A DNA stretch of 64,000 bases from positions 372,001-436,000 of the forward strand of contig CAXARI010000032.1 in NCBI GenBank assembly GCA_963971225.1. Direction: 5' to 3'. Position 1 is the stretch's first letter. Each line of letters starts with the position of its first letter. Shown one piece after another: positions 34,914 through 49,900 of this stretch. This DNA is from Melieria omissa (lineage: Eukaryota; Arthropoda; Insecta; Diptera; Ulidiidae). The position numbers and the translations under genes were made by a program. The notes under the pieces are model-generated. The model ran no database searches. It worked only from the letters and a program-made list of their open reading frames with translations, and was not told the DNA's origin.

Positions 34914-37900
34914 GAATAATATTATGCCTTATTATTTAGCTAGACTCGTATGCTTTCTATAATGGTATCAATCATCCTTCTATACCCCAAGGTTCGAAAG
35001 CAAATCGATTTGGAACGGTGACTTTGAAAAAATTGCTACTTGGGTGCAACCACTAAAATGCTTGTCAACACCAAATGCATAAGTGCATATTAATAATTGA
35101 CCCCTTAAAATTTAGCCAGAGTCTTATGCTTTCTATATTGGTCCCTACCTTTTCATTATCCTTCAGGAATAATGAGCATATCGATGCGCAAGGATAACAT
35201 TGAAAAACTGCCTATTACAAAATACACACTCACCACTAAAGTGCTTATAGATTCCAAACGGTATGGGTCACGTTAATAAAAAACCCCTTAAAATGTAGCT
35301 AGAGATTGCAGCTGTATCAAATTAAATCAATAATTTGATTACTATTCCGCAATCATGAACAGATCGATGCGCAAGAGTGACATTAAATGGCTGCCTACTG
35401 CAAAATCGATAAAATGCTTGTAAAATATGATGATTCTAGGTTTATAGAAAAAATAATAACCTTAAAACCTAGCTGGAGTTTTGAGCTTTCATAAATGGGG
35501 TCAATCTTCTCGCTATCTCAAATAATGCAGGAGAATTTCGTTGTGGAAAAGTGATATCGACCACATGATACATCTATATCAGGGGTGCCCAAAATCTTCT
35601 TATGGAAAAGCAAAAACCAATACATGTAAAGTTGCCCAAAAATATGCAAACAAATTATTTAATTAATTGAATTAGTTGAAAGCACATTGTGCATTTCGCT
35701 TGACCCTTAAAATTATAAGTGAAAAAAATATAATGTTCCCATTTGTCATTGCCGAAAGGCCAACAAATCGCCAACACAAAAAAGCATACACACAAAAACT
35801 ACAACAACAAAAGCATCTAATTTTTTTTCATACATACAATTTCTTGAGGCAACAAAACAAAAATCCGCGCAGCCCCCACACGTGTTGCTTCGTTGCTGTC
35901 ACAACAACGACGGATTGAAAGAATGCACCTCTGATCTATATAACCAATCAAATGCTTGTGCAACCTAAGTATGCACAATCACTTTAATCAAAATGGCGTC
36001 AAAATTAAGCCAGAGTGACCACCTTTCACCAATTTGGTAAATAAAAAAAATATCCCACCGCCAGCATGATCGAAATTATGGCTGTTAAATCTCGACCCGT
36101 TAACGGATTTTAATAATATTATGCCTTATTATTTAGCTAGACTCGTATGCTTTCTATAATGGTATCAATCATCCTTCTATACCCCAAGGTTCGAAAGCAA
36201 ATCGATTTGGAACGGTGACTTTGAAAAAATTGCTACTTGGGTGGAACCACTAAAGTGCTTGTCAACACCAAATGCATAAGTGCATATTAATAATTGACCC
36301 CTTAAAATTTAGCCAGAGTCTTATGCTTTCTATATTGGTCCCTAACTTTTCATTATCCTTCAGGAATAATGAGCATATCGATGCGCAAGGATAACATTGA
36401 AAAACTGCCTATTACAAAATACACACTCACCACTAAAGTGCTTATAGATTCCAAACGGTATGGGTCACGTTAATAAAAAACCCCTTAAAATGTAGCTAGA
36501 GATTGCAGCTGTATCAAATTAAATCAATAATTTGATTACTATTCTGCAATCATGAACAGATCGATGCGCAAAAGTGACATTAAATGGCTGCCTACTGCAA
36601 AATCGATAAAATGCTTGTAAAATATGATGATTCTAGGTTTATAGAAAAAATAATAACCTTAAAACCTAGCTGGAGCTTTGAGCTTTCATAAATGGGGTCA
36701 ATCTTCTCGCTATCTCAGATAATGCAGGAGAATTTTGTTGTGGAAAAGTGATATCGACCACATGATACATCTATATTAGGGGTGCCCAAAATATTCTTAT
36801 GGAAAAGCAAAAACCAATACATGTAAAGTTGCCCAAAAATATGCAAACAAATTATTTAATTAATTGAATTAGTTGAAAGCACATTGTGCATTTCGCTTGA
36901 CCCTTAAAATTATAAGTGAAAAAAATATAATGTTCCCATTTGTCATTGCCGAAAGGCCAACAAATCGCCAACACAAAAAAGCATACACACAAAAACTACA
37001 ACAACAAAAGCATCTAATTTTTTTTCATACATACAATTTCTTGAGGCAACAAAACAAAAATCCGCGCAGCCCCCACACGTGTTGCTTCGTTGCTGTCACA
37101 ACAACGACGGATTGAAAGAATGCACCTCTGATCTATATAACCAATCAAATGCTTGTGCAACCTAAGTATGCACAATCACTTTAATCAAAATGGCGTCAAA
37201 ATTAAGCCAGAGTGACCACCTTTCACCAATTTGGTAAATAAAAAAAATATCCCACCGCCAGCATGATCGAAATTATGGCTGTTAAATCTCGACCCGTTAA
37301 CGGATTTTAATAATATTATGCCTTATTATTTAGCTAGACTCGTATGCTTTCTATAATGGTATCAATCATCCTTCTATACCCCAAGGTTCGAAAGCAAATC
37401 GATTTGGAACGGTGACTTTGAAAAAATTGCTACTTGGGTGGAACCACTAAAGTGCTTGTCAACACCAAATGCATAAGTGCATATTAATAATTGACCCCTT
37501 AAAATTTAGCCAGAGTCTTATGCTTTCTATATTGGTCCCTAACTTTTCATTATCCTTCAGGAATAATGAGCATATCGATGCGCAAGGATAACATTGAAAA
37601 ACTGCCTATTACAAAATACACACTCACCACTAAAGTGCTTATAGATTCCAAACGGTATGGGTTACGTTAATAAAAAACCCCTTAAAAGGTAGCTAGAGAT
37701 TGCAGCTTTATCAAATTAAATCAATAATTTGATTACTATTCGGCAATCATGAACAGATCGATGCGCAAGAGTGACATTAAATGGCTGCCTACTGAAAAAT
37801 CGATAAAATGCTTGTAAAATATGTTGATTCTAGGTATATATAAAAAATAATAACCTTAAAACCTAGCTGGAGTTTTGAGCTTTCATAAATGGGGTCAATC

Positions 37901-38508
37901 TTCTCGCTATCTCAAATAATGCAGGAGAATTTCGTTGTGGAAAAGTGATATCGACCACATGATACATCTATATCAGGGGTGCCCAAAATCTTCTTATGGA
38001 AAAGCAAAAACCAATACATGTAAAGTTGCCCAAAAAAAATGCAAACAAATTATTTAATTAATTGAATTAGTTGAAAGCACATTGTGCATTTCGCTTGACC
38101 CTTAAAATTATAAGTGAAAAAAATATAATGTTCCCATTTGTCATTGCCGAAAGGCCAACCAATCGCCAACACAAAAAAGCATACACACAAAAACTACAAC
38201 AACAAAAGCATCTAATTTTTTTTCATACATAGAATTTCTTGAGGCAACAAAACAAAAATCCGCGCAGCCCCCACACGTGTTGCTTCGTTGCTGTCACAAC
38301 AACGACTGATTGAAAGAATGCACCTCTGATCTATATAATCAATCAAATGCTTGTGGAACCTAAGTACGCACAATCACTTTAATCAAAATGGCGTCAAAAT
38401 TAAGCCAGAGTGACCACCTTTCACCAATTTGGTAAATAAAAAAAATATCCCACCGGCAGCATGATCGAAATTATGGCTGTTAAATCTCGACCCGTTAACG
38501 GATTTTAA

Positions 38509-40319
38509 CACATTTTAAGCGGGTAGCCTAGTATATGAAACTATGCTGCGTAGCGGGCATTACTTGCAAAACAAGCAAAAATTGCGCGATCCAAAATAAA
38601 TAAAACTTGAAATTTATGAAACTAAAATAACACTGTACAACAGCATTTCTGCAACAGAGTAACGACCATATATTCCTGAAAGAGGACGTCGTACTGATCA
38701 TTTTTGCAGAACAAAGTAATAGTCCAGCACGTCTGAGTTTTTTGTAATTCACACATAAAGGTTAAAGGGGTCTCTATAGACTTTTACACGGAAAGTATAA
38801 AAACTAGAAGAGCTAGAGCTTTGATGTCTAAGGCAAAGTTGTTCGCAATAAAAATGTGAATATTTTGTATGTACACATGAACCCCCCACACCCTTTCTTA
38901 CCCCCTTTTTCACGGTTTTCGGAAAAATTTTTCATAAAAAGCTTGTATTGAGTAAAATATTGCAAAAAATACCATATTGTCTTTTGCGAAAATATTCCCC
39001 ATTCAAAAATAGGAGGGGTCTTCAAACACCAAAACTTTCTCAAAACTTCCCCCAAGGAAATAAAATGCCTTAAACACGAAACCTTCATTAAATAATCTTT
39101 TCATAAATTGCTAATTCTGCTTGAGATGTTAAAAAAAATGTTGAATATTGAAAAAAAAGCCTCATTACAACGATTTACACGATTTTGCGACTTTGAAAAC
39201 ACTTAAAAAAGTTTTCTGATGAGGAAAAAATACTTGATATTGGATGCTTGTTTGATGCATATTTTTGTACCGATGATACAAACATACTTTCAATTCAGAC
39301 GGAATGACTTCAATTCCATTGAACCAAATTTCATGAAATTTTGACTTAAAATCGGGAAAATATGTTAATTTCCAAGTTCTCGCTTTGCCTTCTTGGGGCT
39401 GTTTCTGATGAAAAAGTGAAAAGTTTTATCAACAAATGAAGCTACTTGAAGAATGTAGCAATCCTCGCTGAGTACGTTTGGAATTTGAATCGCAATATTG
39501 ACCCATCTGCGCATTCCCGTAAAGCGAAAGCGTCTTTTTGAAATCATAAAAATTGTTTATTTTATTAAGAGAGGACTTCTTGTTTGGAGACCACCTAAAC
39601 TATTATTCAATGGGAAATAGTTTTTTTTCAATATGTAACATTTTTCTCAACATCTCAAGCAGAATTAGCAATTTATGAAAAGATTATTTAATGAAGGTTT
39701 CGTGTTTAAGGCTTTTTATTTTCTTGGGGGAAGTTTTGAGAAAGTTTTGCTGTTTGAAGACCCCTCCTATTTTTGAATGGGGAATATTTTCCCAAAAGAC
39801 AATATGGTATTTTTTGCAATATTTTACTCAATACAAGCTTTTTATGAAAAATTTTTCCGAAAACCGTGAAAAAGGGGGGTAAGAAAGGGGGTGGGGGGTT
39901 CATGTGTACATACAAAATATTCACATTTTTATTGCGAACAACTTTGCCTTAGACATCAAAGCTCTAGCTCTTCTAGTTTTTATACTTTCCGTGTAAAAGT
40001 CTATAGAGACCCCTTTAACCTTTATGTGTGAATTACAAAAAACTCAGACGTGCTGGACTATTACTTTGTTCTGCAAAAATGATCAGTACGACGTCCTCTT
40101 TCAGGAATATATGGTCGTTACTCTGTTGCACACAAAAAGTTTAAAATTGTACTGTGTAATTATATTTAATAATACTTTCAGTTTTATATGAAAACCAATC
40201 CGGTAAAAATACCGTCTCCCGCTTTTAAAGTGCCTACATTCAAAAGGTAAAAATACCCGCCCCGCTTATAAGCAGCAGTTTTCACAACGGGAAATTTTAG
40301 CCGGCCCGCTTTTAATGTG
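38509..40319. mobile_element. 282-bp MITE, copy 5, split by a fold-back element
   Basis: TTAA at 38505-38508 and 40320-40323; same nested insertion as copies 3 and 4. Confidence 0.87.
38631..40156. mobile_element. fold-back element, copy 3 (1526 bp)
   Basis: Near-identical to the other two; a shorter G run at about 39873 breaks the longer arm frame seen in copies 1 and 2, consistent with non-coding arms. Confidence 0.85.
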
Positions 40320-40320
40320 T

Positions 40321-41070
40321 TAATAATATTATGCCTTATTATTTAGCTAGACTCGTATGCTTTCTATAATGGTATCAATCATCCTTCTATACCCCAAGGT
40401 TCGAAAGCAAATCGATTTGGAACGGTGACTTTGAAAAAATGGCGACTTAAAACCTAGCTGGTGTTTGAGCTTTCATAAATGGGGTCAATCTTCTCGCTAT
40501 CTCAATTAATGCAGGAGAATTTCGTTGTGGAAAAGTGATATCGACCACATGATACATCTATATTAGGGGTGCCCAAAATATTCTTATGGAAAAGCAAAAA
40601 CCAATACATGTAAAGTTGCCCAAATAAAATTCAAACAAATTATTTAATTAGTTGAAAGCACATTGCGCATTTCGCTTGACCCTTAAAATTATAAGTGAAA
40701 AAAATATAATGTTCCCAGTTGTCATTGCCGAAAGGCCAACCAATCGCCAAAACAAAAACTACAACAACAAAAGCATCTAATTTTTTTTCATACATACAAT
40801 TTCTTGAGGCAACAAAACAAAAATCCGCGCAGCCCCCACACGTGTTGCTTCGTTGCTATCACAACAACGACTGATTGAAAGAATGCACCTCTGATCTATA
40901 TAATCAATCAAATGCTTGTGGAACCTAAGTACGCACAATCACTTTAATCAAAATGGCGTCAAAATTAAGCCAGAGTGACCACCTTTCACCAATTTGGTAA
41001 ATACAAAAAATATCCCACCGGCAGCATGATCGAAATTATGGCTGTTAAATCTCGACCCGTTAACGGATTT
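40321..41070. repeat. deleted monomer (750 bp), copy 5
   Basis: Same 422-bp deletion plus loss of one TTGAATTAG-type step at about 40650. Confidence 0.87.
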
Positions 41071-43431
41071 TAATAATATTATGCCTTATGATTTAGCTAG
41101 ACTCGTATGCTTTCTATAATGGTATCAATCATCCTTCTATACCCCAAGGTTCGAAAGCAAATCGATTTGGAACGGTGACTTTGAAAAAATTGCTACTTGG
41201 GTTCAACCACTAAAATGCTTGTCAACACCAAATGCATAAGTGCATATTAATAATTGACCCCTTAAAATTTAGCCAGAGTCTTATGCTTTCTATATTGGTC
41301 CCTAACTTTTCATTATCCTTCAGGAATAATGAGCATATCGATGCGCAAGGATAACATTGAAAAACTGCCTATTACAAAATACACACTCACCACTAAAGTG
41401 CTTATAGATTCCAAACGGTATGGCTTACGTTAATAAAAAACCCCTTAAAATGTAGCTAGAGATTGCAGCTTTATCAATTTAAATCAATAATTTGATTACC
41501 ATTCGGCAATCATGAACAGATCGATGCGCAAGGGTGACATTAAATGGCTGCCTACTGCAAAATCGATAAAATGCTTGTAAAATATGATGATTCTAGGTTT
41601 ATAGAAAAAATAATAACCTTAAAACCTAGCTGGAGTTTTGAGTTTTCATAAATGGGGTCAATCTTCTCGCGATCTCAGATAATGCAGGAGAATTTCGTTG
41701 TGGAAAAGTGATATCGACCACATGATACATCTATATCAGGGGTGCCCAAAATATTCTTATGGAAAAGCAAAAACCAATACACGTAAAGTTGCCCAAAAAA
41801 TGCAAACAAATTATTGAATTAATTGAATTAGTTGAAAGCACATTGTGCATTTCGCTTGACCCTTAAAATTATAAGTGAAAAAAATATAATGTTCCCATTT
41901 GTCATTGCCGAAAGGCCAACCAATCGCCAAAACAAAAACTACAACAACAAAAGCATCTAATTTTTTTTCATACATACAATTTCTTGAGGCAACAAAACAA
42001 AAATCCGCGCAGCCCCCACACGTGTTGCTTCGTTGCTGTCACAACAACTACTGATTGAAAGAATGCACCTCTGATCTATATAACCAATCAAATGCTTGTG
42101 GAACCTAAGTACGCCTAATCACTTTAATCAAAATGGCGTCAAAATTAAGCCAGAGTGACCACCTTTCACCAATTTGGTAAATAAAAAAAATATCCCACCG
42201 GCAGCATGATCGAAATTATGGCTGTTAAATCTCGACCCGTTAACGGATTTTAATAATATTATGCCTTATGATTTAGCTAGACTCGTATGCTTTCTATAAT
42301 GGTATCAATCATCCTTCTATACCCCAAGGTTCGAAAGCAAATCGATTTGGAACGGTGACTTTGAAAAAATTGCTACTTGGGTGCAACCACTAAAATGCTT
42401 GTCAACACCAAATGCATAAGTGCATATTAATAATTGACCCCTTAAAATTTAGCCAGAGTCTTATGCTTTCTATATTGGTCCCTAACTTTTCATTATCCTT
42501 CAGGAATAATGAGCATATCGATGCGCAAGATAACATTGAAAAACTGCCTATTACAAAATACACACTCACCACTAAAGTGCTTATAGATTCCAAACGGTAT
42601 GGGTTACGTTAATAAAAAAACCCCTTAAAATGTAGCTAGAGATTGCAGCTTTATCAAATTAAATCAATAATTTGATTACTATTAGGCAATCATGAACAGA
42701 TCGATGCGCAAGAGTGACATTAAATGGCTGCCTACTGCAAAATCGATAAAATGCTTGTAAAATATGATGATTCTAGGTTTATAGAAAAAATAATAACCTT
42801 AAAACCTAGCTGGAGTTTTGAGCTTTCATAAATGGGGTCAATCTTCTCGCTATCTCAAATAATGCAGGAGAATTTCGTTGTGGAAAAGTGATATCGACCA
42901 CATGATACATCTATATCAGGGGTGCCCAAAATCTTCTTATGGAAAAGCAAAAACCAATACATGTAAAGTTGCCCAAAAAACATGCAAACAAATTATTTAA
43001 TTAGTTGAATTAGTTGAAAGCACATTGTGCATTTCGCTTGACCCTTAAAATTATAAGTGAAAAAAATATAATGTTCCCATTTGTCATTGCCGAAAGGCCA
43101 ACCAATCGCCAAAACAAAAACTACAACAACAAAAGCATCTAATTTTTTTTCATACATAGTATTTCTTGAGCAAACAAAACAAAAATCCGCGCAGCCCCAC
43201 ACGTGTTGCTTCGTTGCTGTCACAACAACGACTGATTGAAAGAATGCACCTCTGATCTATATAACCAATCAAATGCTTGTGGAACCTAAGTACGCACAAT
43301 CACTTTAATCAAAATGGCGTCAAAATTAAGCCAGAGTGACCACCTTTCACCAATTTGGTAAATAAAAAAAATATCCCACCGGCAGCATGATCGAATTTAT
43401 GGCTGTTAAATCTCGACCCGTTAACGGATTT
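41071..43431. repeat. two satellite monomers
   Basis: Monomers start at 41071 (1180 bp) and 42251 (1181 bp). Both begin CCTTATGATTTAGC instead of CCTTATTATTTAGC. The second matches 55553-56733. Confidence 0.9.
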
Positions 43432-46400
43432 TAATAATATTATGCCTTATTATTTAGCTAGACTCGTATGCTTTCTATAATGGTATCAATCATCCTTCTA
43501 TACCCCAAGGTTCGAAAGCAAATCGATTTGGAACGGTGACTTTGAAAAAATTGCTACTTGGGTGCAATCACAAAAATGCTTGTCAACACCAAATGCATAA
43601 GTGCATATTAATAATTGACCCCTTAAAATTTAGCCAGAGTCTTATGCTTTCTATATTGGTCCCTAACTTTTCATTATCCTTCAGGAATAATGAGCATATC
43701 GATGCGCAAGATAACATTGAAAAACTGCCTATTACAAAATACACACTCACCACTAAAGTGCTTATAGATTCCAAACGGTATGGGTTACGTTAATAAAAAA
43801 ACCCCTTAAAATGTAGCTAGAGATTGCAGCTTTATCAAATTAAATCAATAATTTGATTACTATTAGGCAATCATGAACAGATCGATGCGCAAGAGTGACA
43901 TTAAATGGCTGCCTACTGCAAAATCGATAAAATGCTTGTAAAATATGATGATTCTAGGTTTATAGAAAAAATAATAACCTAAAAACCTAGCTGGAGTTTT
44001 GAGCTTTCATAAATGGGGTCAATCTTCTCGCTATCTCAGATAATGCAGGAGAATTTTGTTGTGGAAAAGTGATATCGACCACATGATAGATCTATATCAG
44101 GGGTGCCCAAAATCTTCTTATGGAAAAGCAAAAACCAATACATTTAAAGTTGCCCAAAAAAATGCAAACAAATTATTTAATTAATTGAATTAGTTGAAAG
44201 CACATTGTGCATTTCGCTTGACCCTTAAAATTATAAGTGAAAAAAATATAATGTTCCCATTTGACATTGCCGAAAGGCCAACCAATCGCCAACACAAAAG
44301 AGCATACACACAAAAACTACAACAACAAAAGCATCTAATTTTTTTTCATACATAGAATTTCTTGAGGCAACAAAAGAAAAATCCGCGCAGCCCCCACACG
44401 TGTTGCTTCGTTGCTGTCACAACAACGACTGATTGAAAGAATGCACCTCTGATCTATATAACCAATCAAATGCTTGTGGAACCTAAGTACGCACAATCAC
44501 TTTAATAAAAATGGCGTCAAAATTAAGCCAGAGTGACCACCTTTCACCAATTTGGTAAATAAAAAAAATATCCCACCGCCAGCATGATCGAAATTATGGC
44601 TGTTAAATCTCGACCCGTTAACGGATTTTAATAATATTATGCCTTCTTATTTAGCTAGACTCGTATGCTTTCTATAATGGTATCAATCATCCTTCTATAC
44701 CCCAAGGTTCGAAAGCAAATCGATTTGGAACGGTGACTTTGAAAAAATTGCTACTTGGGTGCAACCACTAAAATGCTTGCCAACACCAAATGCATAAGTG
44801 CATATTAATAATTGACCCCTTAAAATTTAGCCAGAGTCTTATGCTTTCTAGATTGGTCCCTACCTTTTCATTATCCTTCAGGAATAATGAGCATATCGAT
44901 GCGCAAGGATAACATTGAAAAACTGCCTATTACAAAATACACACTCACCACTAAAGTGCTTATAGATTCCAAACGGTATGGGTTACGTTAATAAAAAATC
45001 CCTTAAAATGTAGCTAGAGATTGCAGCTTTATCAAATTAAATCAATAATTTGATTACTATTCGGCAATCATGAACAGATCGATGCGCAAGAGTGACATTA
45101 AATGGCTGCCTACTGCAAAATCGATAAAATGCTTGTAAAATATGATGATTCTAGGTTTATAGAAAAAATAATAACCTTAAAACCTAGCTGGGGTTTTGAG
45201 CTTTCATAAATGGGGTCAATCTTCTCGCTATCTCAAATAATGCAGGAGAATTTCGTTGTGGAAAAGTGATATCGACCACATGATACATCTATATCAGGGG
45301 GTGCCCAAAATCTTCTTATGGAAAAGCAAAAACCAATACATGTAAAGTTGCCCAAAAAAAATGCAAACAAATTATTTAATTAGTTGAAAGCACATTGTGC
45401 ATTTCGCTTGACCCTTAAAATTATAAGTGAAAAAAATATAATGTTCCCATTTGTCATTGCCGAAAGGCCAACCAATCGCCAAAACAAAAACTACAACAAC
45501 AGAAGCATCTAATTTTTTTTCATACATAGAATTTCTTGAGGCAATAAAACAAAAATCCGCGCAGCCCCCACACGTGTTGCTTCGTTGCTGTCACAACAAC
45601 GACTGATTGAAAGAATGCACCTCTGATCTATATAATCAATCAAATGCTTGTGGAACCTAAGTACGCACAATCACTTTAATCAAAATGGCGTCAAAATTAA
45701 GCCAGAGTGACCACCTTTCACCAATTTGGTAAATAAAAAAATATCCCACCGGCAGCATGATCGAAATTATGGCTGATAAATCTCGACCCGTTAACGGATT
45801 TTAATAATATTATGCCTTATTATTTAGCTAGACTCGTATGCTTTCTATAATGGTATCAATCATCCTTCTATACCCCAAGGTTCGAAAGCAAATCGATTTG
45901 GAACGGTGACTTTGAAAAAATTGCTACTTGGGTGCAACCACTAAAATGCTTGTCAACACCAAATGCATAAGTGCATATTAATAATTGACCCCTTAAAATT
46001 TAGCCAGAGTCTTATGCTTTCTATATTGGTCCCTACCTTTTCATTATCCTTCAGGAATAATGAGCATATCGATGCGCAAGATAACATTGAAAAACTGCCT
46101 ATTACAAAATACACACTCACCACTAAAGTGCTTATAGATTCCAAACGGTATGGGTTACGTTAATAAAAAAACCCCTTAAAATGTAGCTAGAGATTGCAGC
46201 TTTATCAAATTAAATCAATAATTTGATTACTATTAGGCAATCATGAACAGATCGATGCGCAAGAGTGACATTAAATGGCTGCCTACTGCAAAATCGATAA
46301 AATGCTTGTAAAATATGATGATTCTAGGTTTATAGAAAAAATAATAACCTTAAAACCTAGCTGGAGTTTTCAGCTTTCATAAATGGGGTCAATCTTCTCG

Positions 46401-46981
46401 CTATCTCAAATAATGCAGGAGAATTTCGTTGTGGAAAAGTGATATCGACCACATGATACATCTATATCAGGGGTGCCCAAAGTCTTCTTATGGAAAAGCA
46501 AAAACCAATACATTTAAAGTTGCCCAAAAAAATGCAAACAAATTATTTAATTAATTGAATTAGTTGAAAGCACATTGTGCATTTCGCTTGACCCTTAATA
46601 TTATAAGTGAAAAAAATATAATGTTCCCATTTGTCATTGCCGAAAGGCCAACCAATCGCCAAAACAAAAACTACAACAACAAAAGCATCTAATTTTTTTT
46701 CATACATAGAATTTCTTGAGCAAACAAAACAAAAATCCGCGCAGCCCCACACGTGTTGCTTCGTTGCTGTCACAACAACGACTGATTGAAAGAATGCACC
46801 TCTGATCTATATAACCAATCAAATGCTTGTGGAACCTAAGTACGCACAATCACTTTAATCAGAATGGCGTCAAAATTAAGCCAGAGTGACCACCTTTCAC
46901 CAATTTGGTAAATAAAAAAAATATCCCACCGGCAGCATGATCGAATTTATGGCTGTTAAATCTCGACCCGTTAACGGATTT
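43432..46981. repeat. three-monomer higher-order repeat of about 3550 bp, copy 1
   Basis: Monomers start at 43432 (1197 bp), 44629 (1173 bp) and 45802 (1180 bp). Diagnostic variants: GTGCAATCACAAAAATGC in the first, CCTTCTTATTTAGC and a G-rich ATCAGGGGGTGCCC in the second. Confidence 0.88.
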
Positions 46982-49900
46982 TAATAATATTATGCCTTAT
47001 TATTTAGCTAGACTCGTATGCTTTCTATAATGGTATCAATCATCCTTCTATACCCCAAGGTTCGAAAGCAAATCGATTTGGAACGGTGACTTTGAAAAAA
47101 TTGCTACTTGGGTGCAATCACAAAAATGCTTGTTAACACCAAATGCATAAGTGCATATTAATAATTGACCCCTTAAAATTTAGCCAGAGTCTTATGCTTT
47201 CTATATTGGTCCCTAACTTTTCATTATCCTTCAGGAATAATGAGCATATCGATGCGCAAGATAACATTGAAAAACTGCCTATTACAAAATACACACTCAC
47301 CACTAAAGTGCTTATAGATTCCAAACGGTATGGGTTACGTTAATAAAAAAACCCCTTAAAATGTAGCTAGAGATTGCAGCTTTATCAAATTAAATCAATA
47401 ATTTGATTACTATTAGGCAATCATGAACAGATCGATGCGCAAGAGTTACATTAAATGGCTGCCTACTGCAAAATCGATAAAATGCTTGTAAAATATGATG
47501 ATTCTAGGTTTATAGAAAAAATAATAACCTAAAAACCTAGCTGGAGTTTTGAGCTTTCATAAATGGGGTCAATCTTCTCGCTATCTCAGATAATGCAGGA
47601 GAATTTTGTTGTGGAAAAGTGATATCGACCACATGATAGATCTATATCAGGGGTGCCCAAAATCTTCTTATGGAAAAGCAAAAACCAATACATTTAAAGT
47701 TGCCCAAAAAAATGCAAACAAATTATTTAATTAATTGAATTAGTTGAAAGCTCATTGTGCATTTCGCTTGACCCTTAAAATTATAAGTGAAAAAAATATA
47801 ATGTTCCCATTTGACATTGCCGAAAGGCCAACCAATCGCCAACACAAAAAAGCATACACACAAAAACTACAACAACAAAAGCATCTAATTTTTTTTCATA
47901 CATAGAATTTCTTGAGGCAACAAAAGAAAAATCCGCGCAGCCCCCACACGTGTTGCTTCGTTGCTGTCACAACAACGACTGATTGAAAGAATGCACCTCT
48001 GATCTATATAACCAATCAAATGCTTGTGGAACCTAAGTACGCACAATCACTTTAATAAAAATGGCGTCAAAATTAAGCCAGAGTGACCACCTTTCACCAA
48101 TTTGGTAAATAAAAAAAATATCCCACCGCCAGCATGATCGAAATTATGGCTGTTAAATCTCGACCCGTTAACGGATTTTAATAATATTATGCCTTCTTAT
48201 TTAGCTAGACTCGTATGCTTTCTATAATGGTATCAATCATCCTTCTATACCCCAAGGTTCGAAAGCAAATCGATTTGGAACGGTGACTTTGAAAAAATTG
48301 CTACTTGGGTGCAACCACTAAAATGCTTGCCAACACCAAATGCATAAGTGCATATTAATAATTGACCCCTTAAAATTTAGCCAGAGTCTTATGCTTTCTA
48401 GATTGGTCCCTACCTTTTCATTATCCTTCAGGAATAATGAGCATATCGATGCGCAAGGATAACATTGAAAAACTGCCTATTACAAAATACACACTCACCA
48501 CTAAAGTGCTTATAGATTCCAAACGGTATGGGTTACGTTAATAAAAAATCCCTTAAAATGTAGCTAGAGATTGCAGCTTTATCAAATTAAATCAATAATT
48601 TGATTACTATTCGGCAATCATGAACAGATCGATGCGCAAGAGTGACATTAAATGGCTGCCTACTGCAAAATCGATAAAATGCTTGTAAAATATGATGATT
48701 CTAGGTTTATAGAAAAAATAATAACCTTAAAACCTAGCTGGGGTTTTGAGCTTTCATAAATGGGGTCAATCTTCTCGCTATCTCAAATAATGCAGGAGAA
48801 TTTCGTTGTGGAAAAGTGATATCGACCACATGATACATCTATATCAGGGGGTGCCCAAAATCTTCTTATGGAAAAGCAAAAACCAATACATGTAAAGTTG
48901 CCCAAAAAAAATGCAAACAAATTATTTAATTAGTTGAAAGCACATTGTGCATTTCGCTTGACCCTTAAAATTATAAGTGAAAAAAATATAATGTTCCCAT
49001 TTGTCATTGCCGAAAGGCCAACCAATCGCCAAAACAAAAACTACAACAACAGAAGCATCTAATTTTTTTTCATACATAGAATTTCTTGAGGCAATAAAAC
49101 AAAAATCCGCGCAGCCCCCACACGTGTTGCTTCGTTGCTGTCACAACAACGACTGATTGAAAGAATGCACCTCTGATCTATATAATCAATCAAATGCTTG
49201 TGGAACCTAAGTACGCACAATCACTTTAATCAAAATGGCGTCAAAATTAAGCCAGAGTGACCACCTTTCACCAATTTGGTAAATAAAAAAATATCCCACC
49301 GGCAGCATGATCGAAATTATGGCTGATAAATCTCGACCCGTTAACGGATTTTAATAATATTATGCCTTATTATTTAGCTAGACTCGTATGCTTTCTATAA
49401 TGGTATCAATCATCCTTCTATACCCCAAGGTTCGAAAGCAAATCGATTTGGAACGGTGACTTTGAAAAAATTGCTACTTGGGTGCAACCACTAAAATGCT
49501 TGTCAACACCAAATGCATAAGTGCATATTAATAATTGACCCCTTAAAATTTAGCCAGAGTCTTATGCTTTCTATATTGGTCCCTACCTTTTCATTATCCT
49601 TCAGGAATAATGAGCATATCGATGCGCAAGGATAACATTGAAAAACTGCCTATTACAAAATACACACCCAAAAAAATACATGCCCAAGAAATGCAAACAA
49701 ATTATTTAATTAATTGAATTAGTTGAAAGCACATTGTGCATTTCGCTTGACCCTTAAAATTATAAATGAAAAAAATATTATGTTCCCATTTGTCATTGCC
49801 GAAAGGCCAACCAATCGCCAAAACAAAAACTACAACAACAAAAGCATCTAATTTTTTTTCATACATAGAATTTCTTGAGGCAACAAAACAAAAATCCGCG

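Larger units (their letters stand above)
34914..40320. repeat. three satellite monomers, the last with MITE plus fold-back element
   Basis: Monomers start at 34914, 36111 and 37308, each about 1197 bp. The third is interrupted at its TTAA (38505-38508). The first two share CCAACAAATCGCC in the hAT part (others have CCAACCAATCGCC), so they are sister copies. Confidence 0.9.

Noticed and set aside
42402..42612. 63- and 66-residue frames on opposite strands across subunits 1-2 (also 43583, 45953, 47133, 55704)
   Set aside because: They appear only in copies that lost one G after GCGCAAG, overlap on both strands, and match nothing recognisable.
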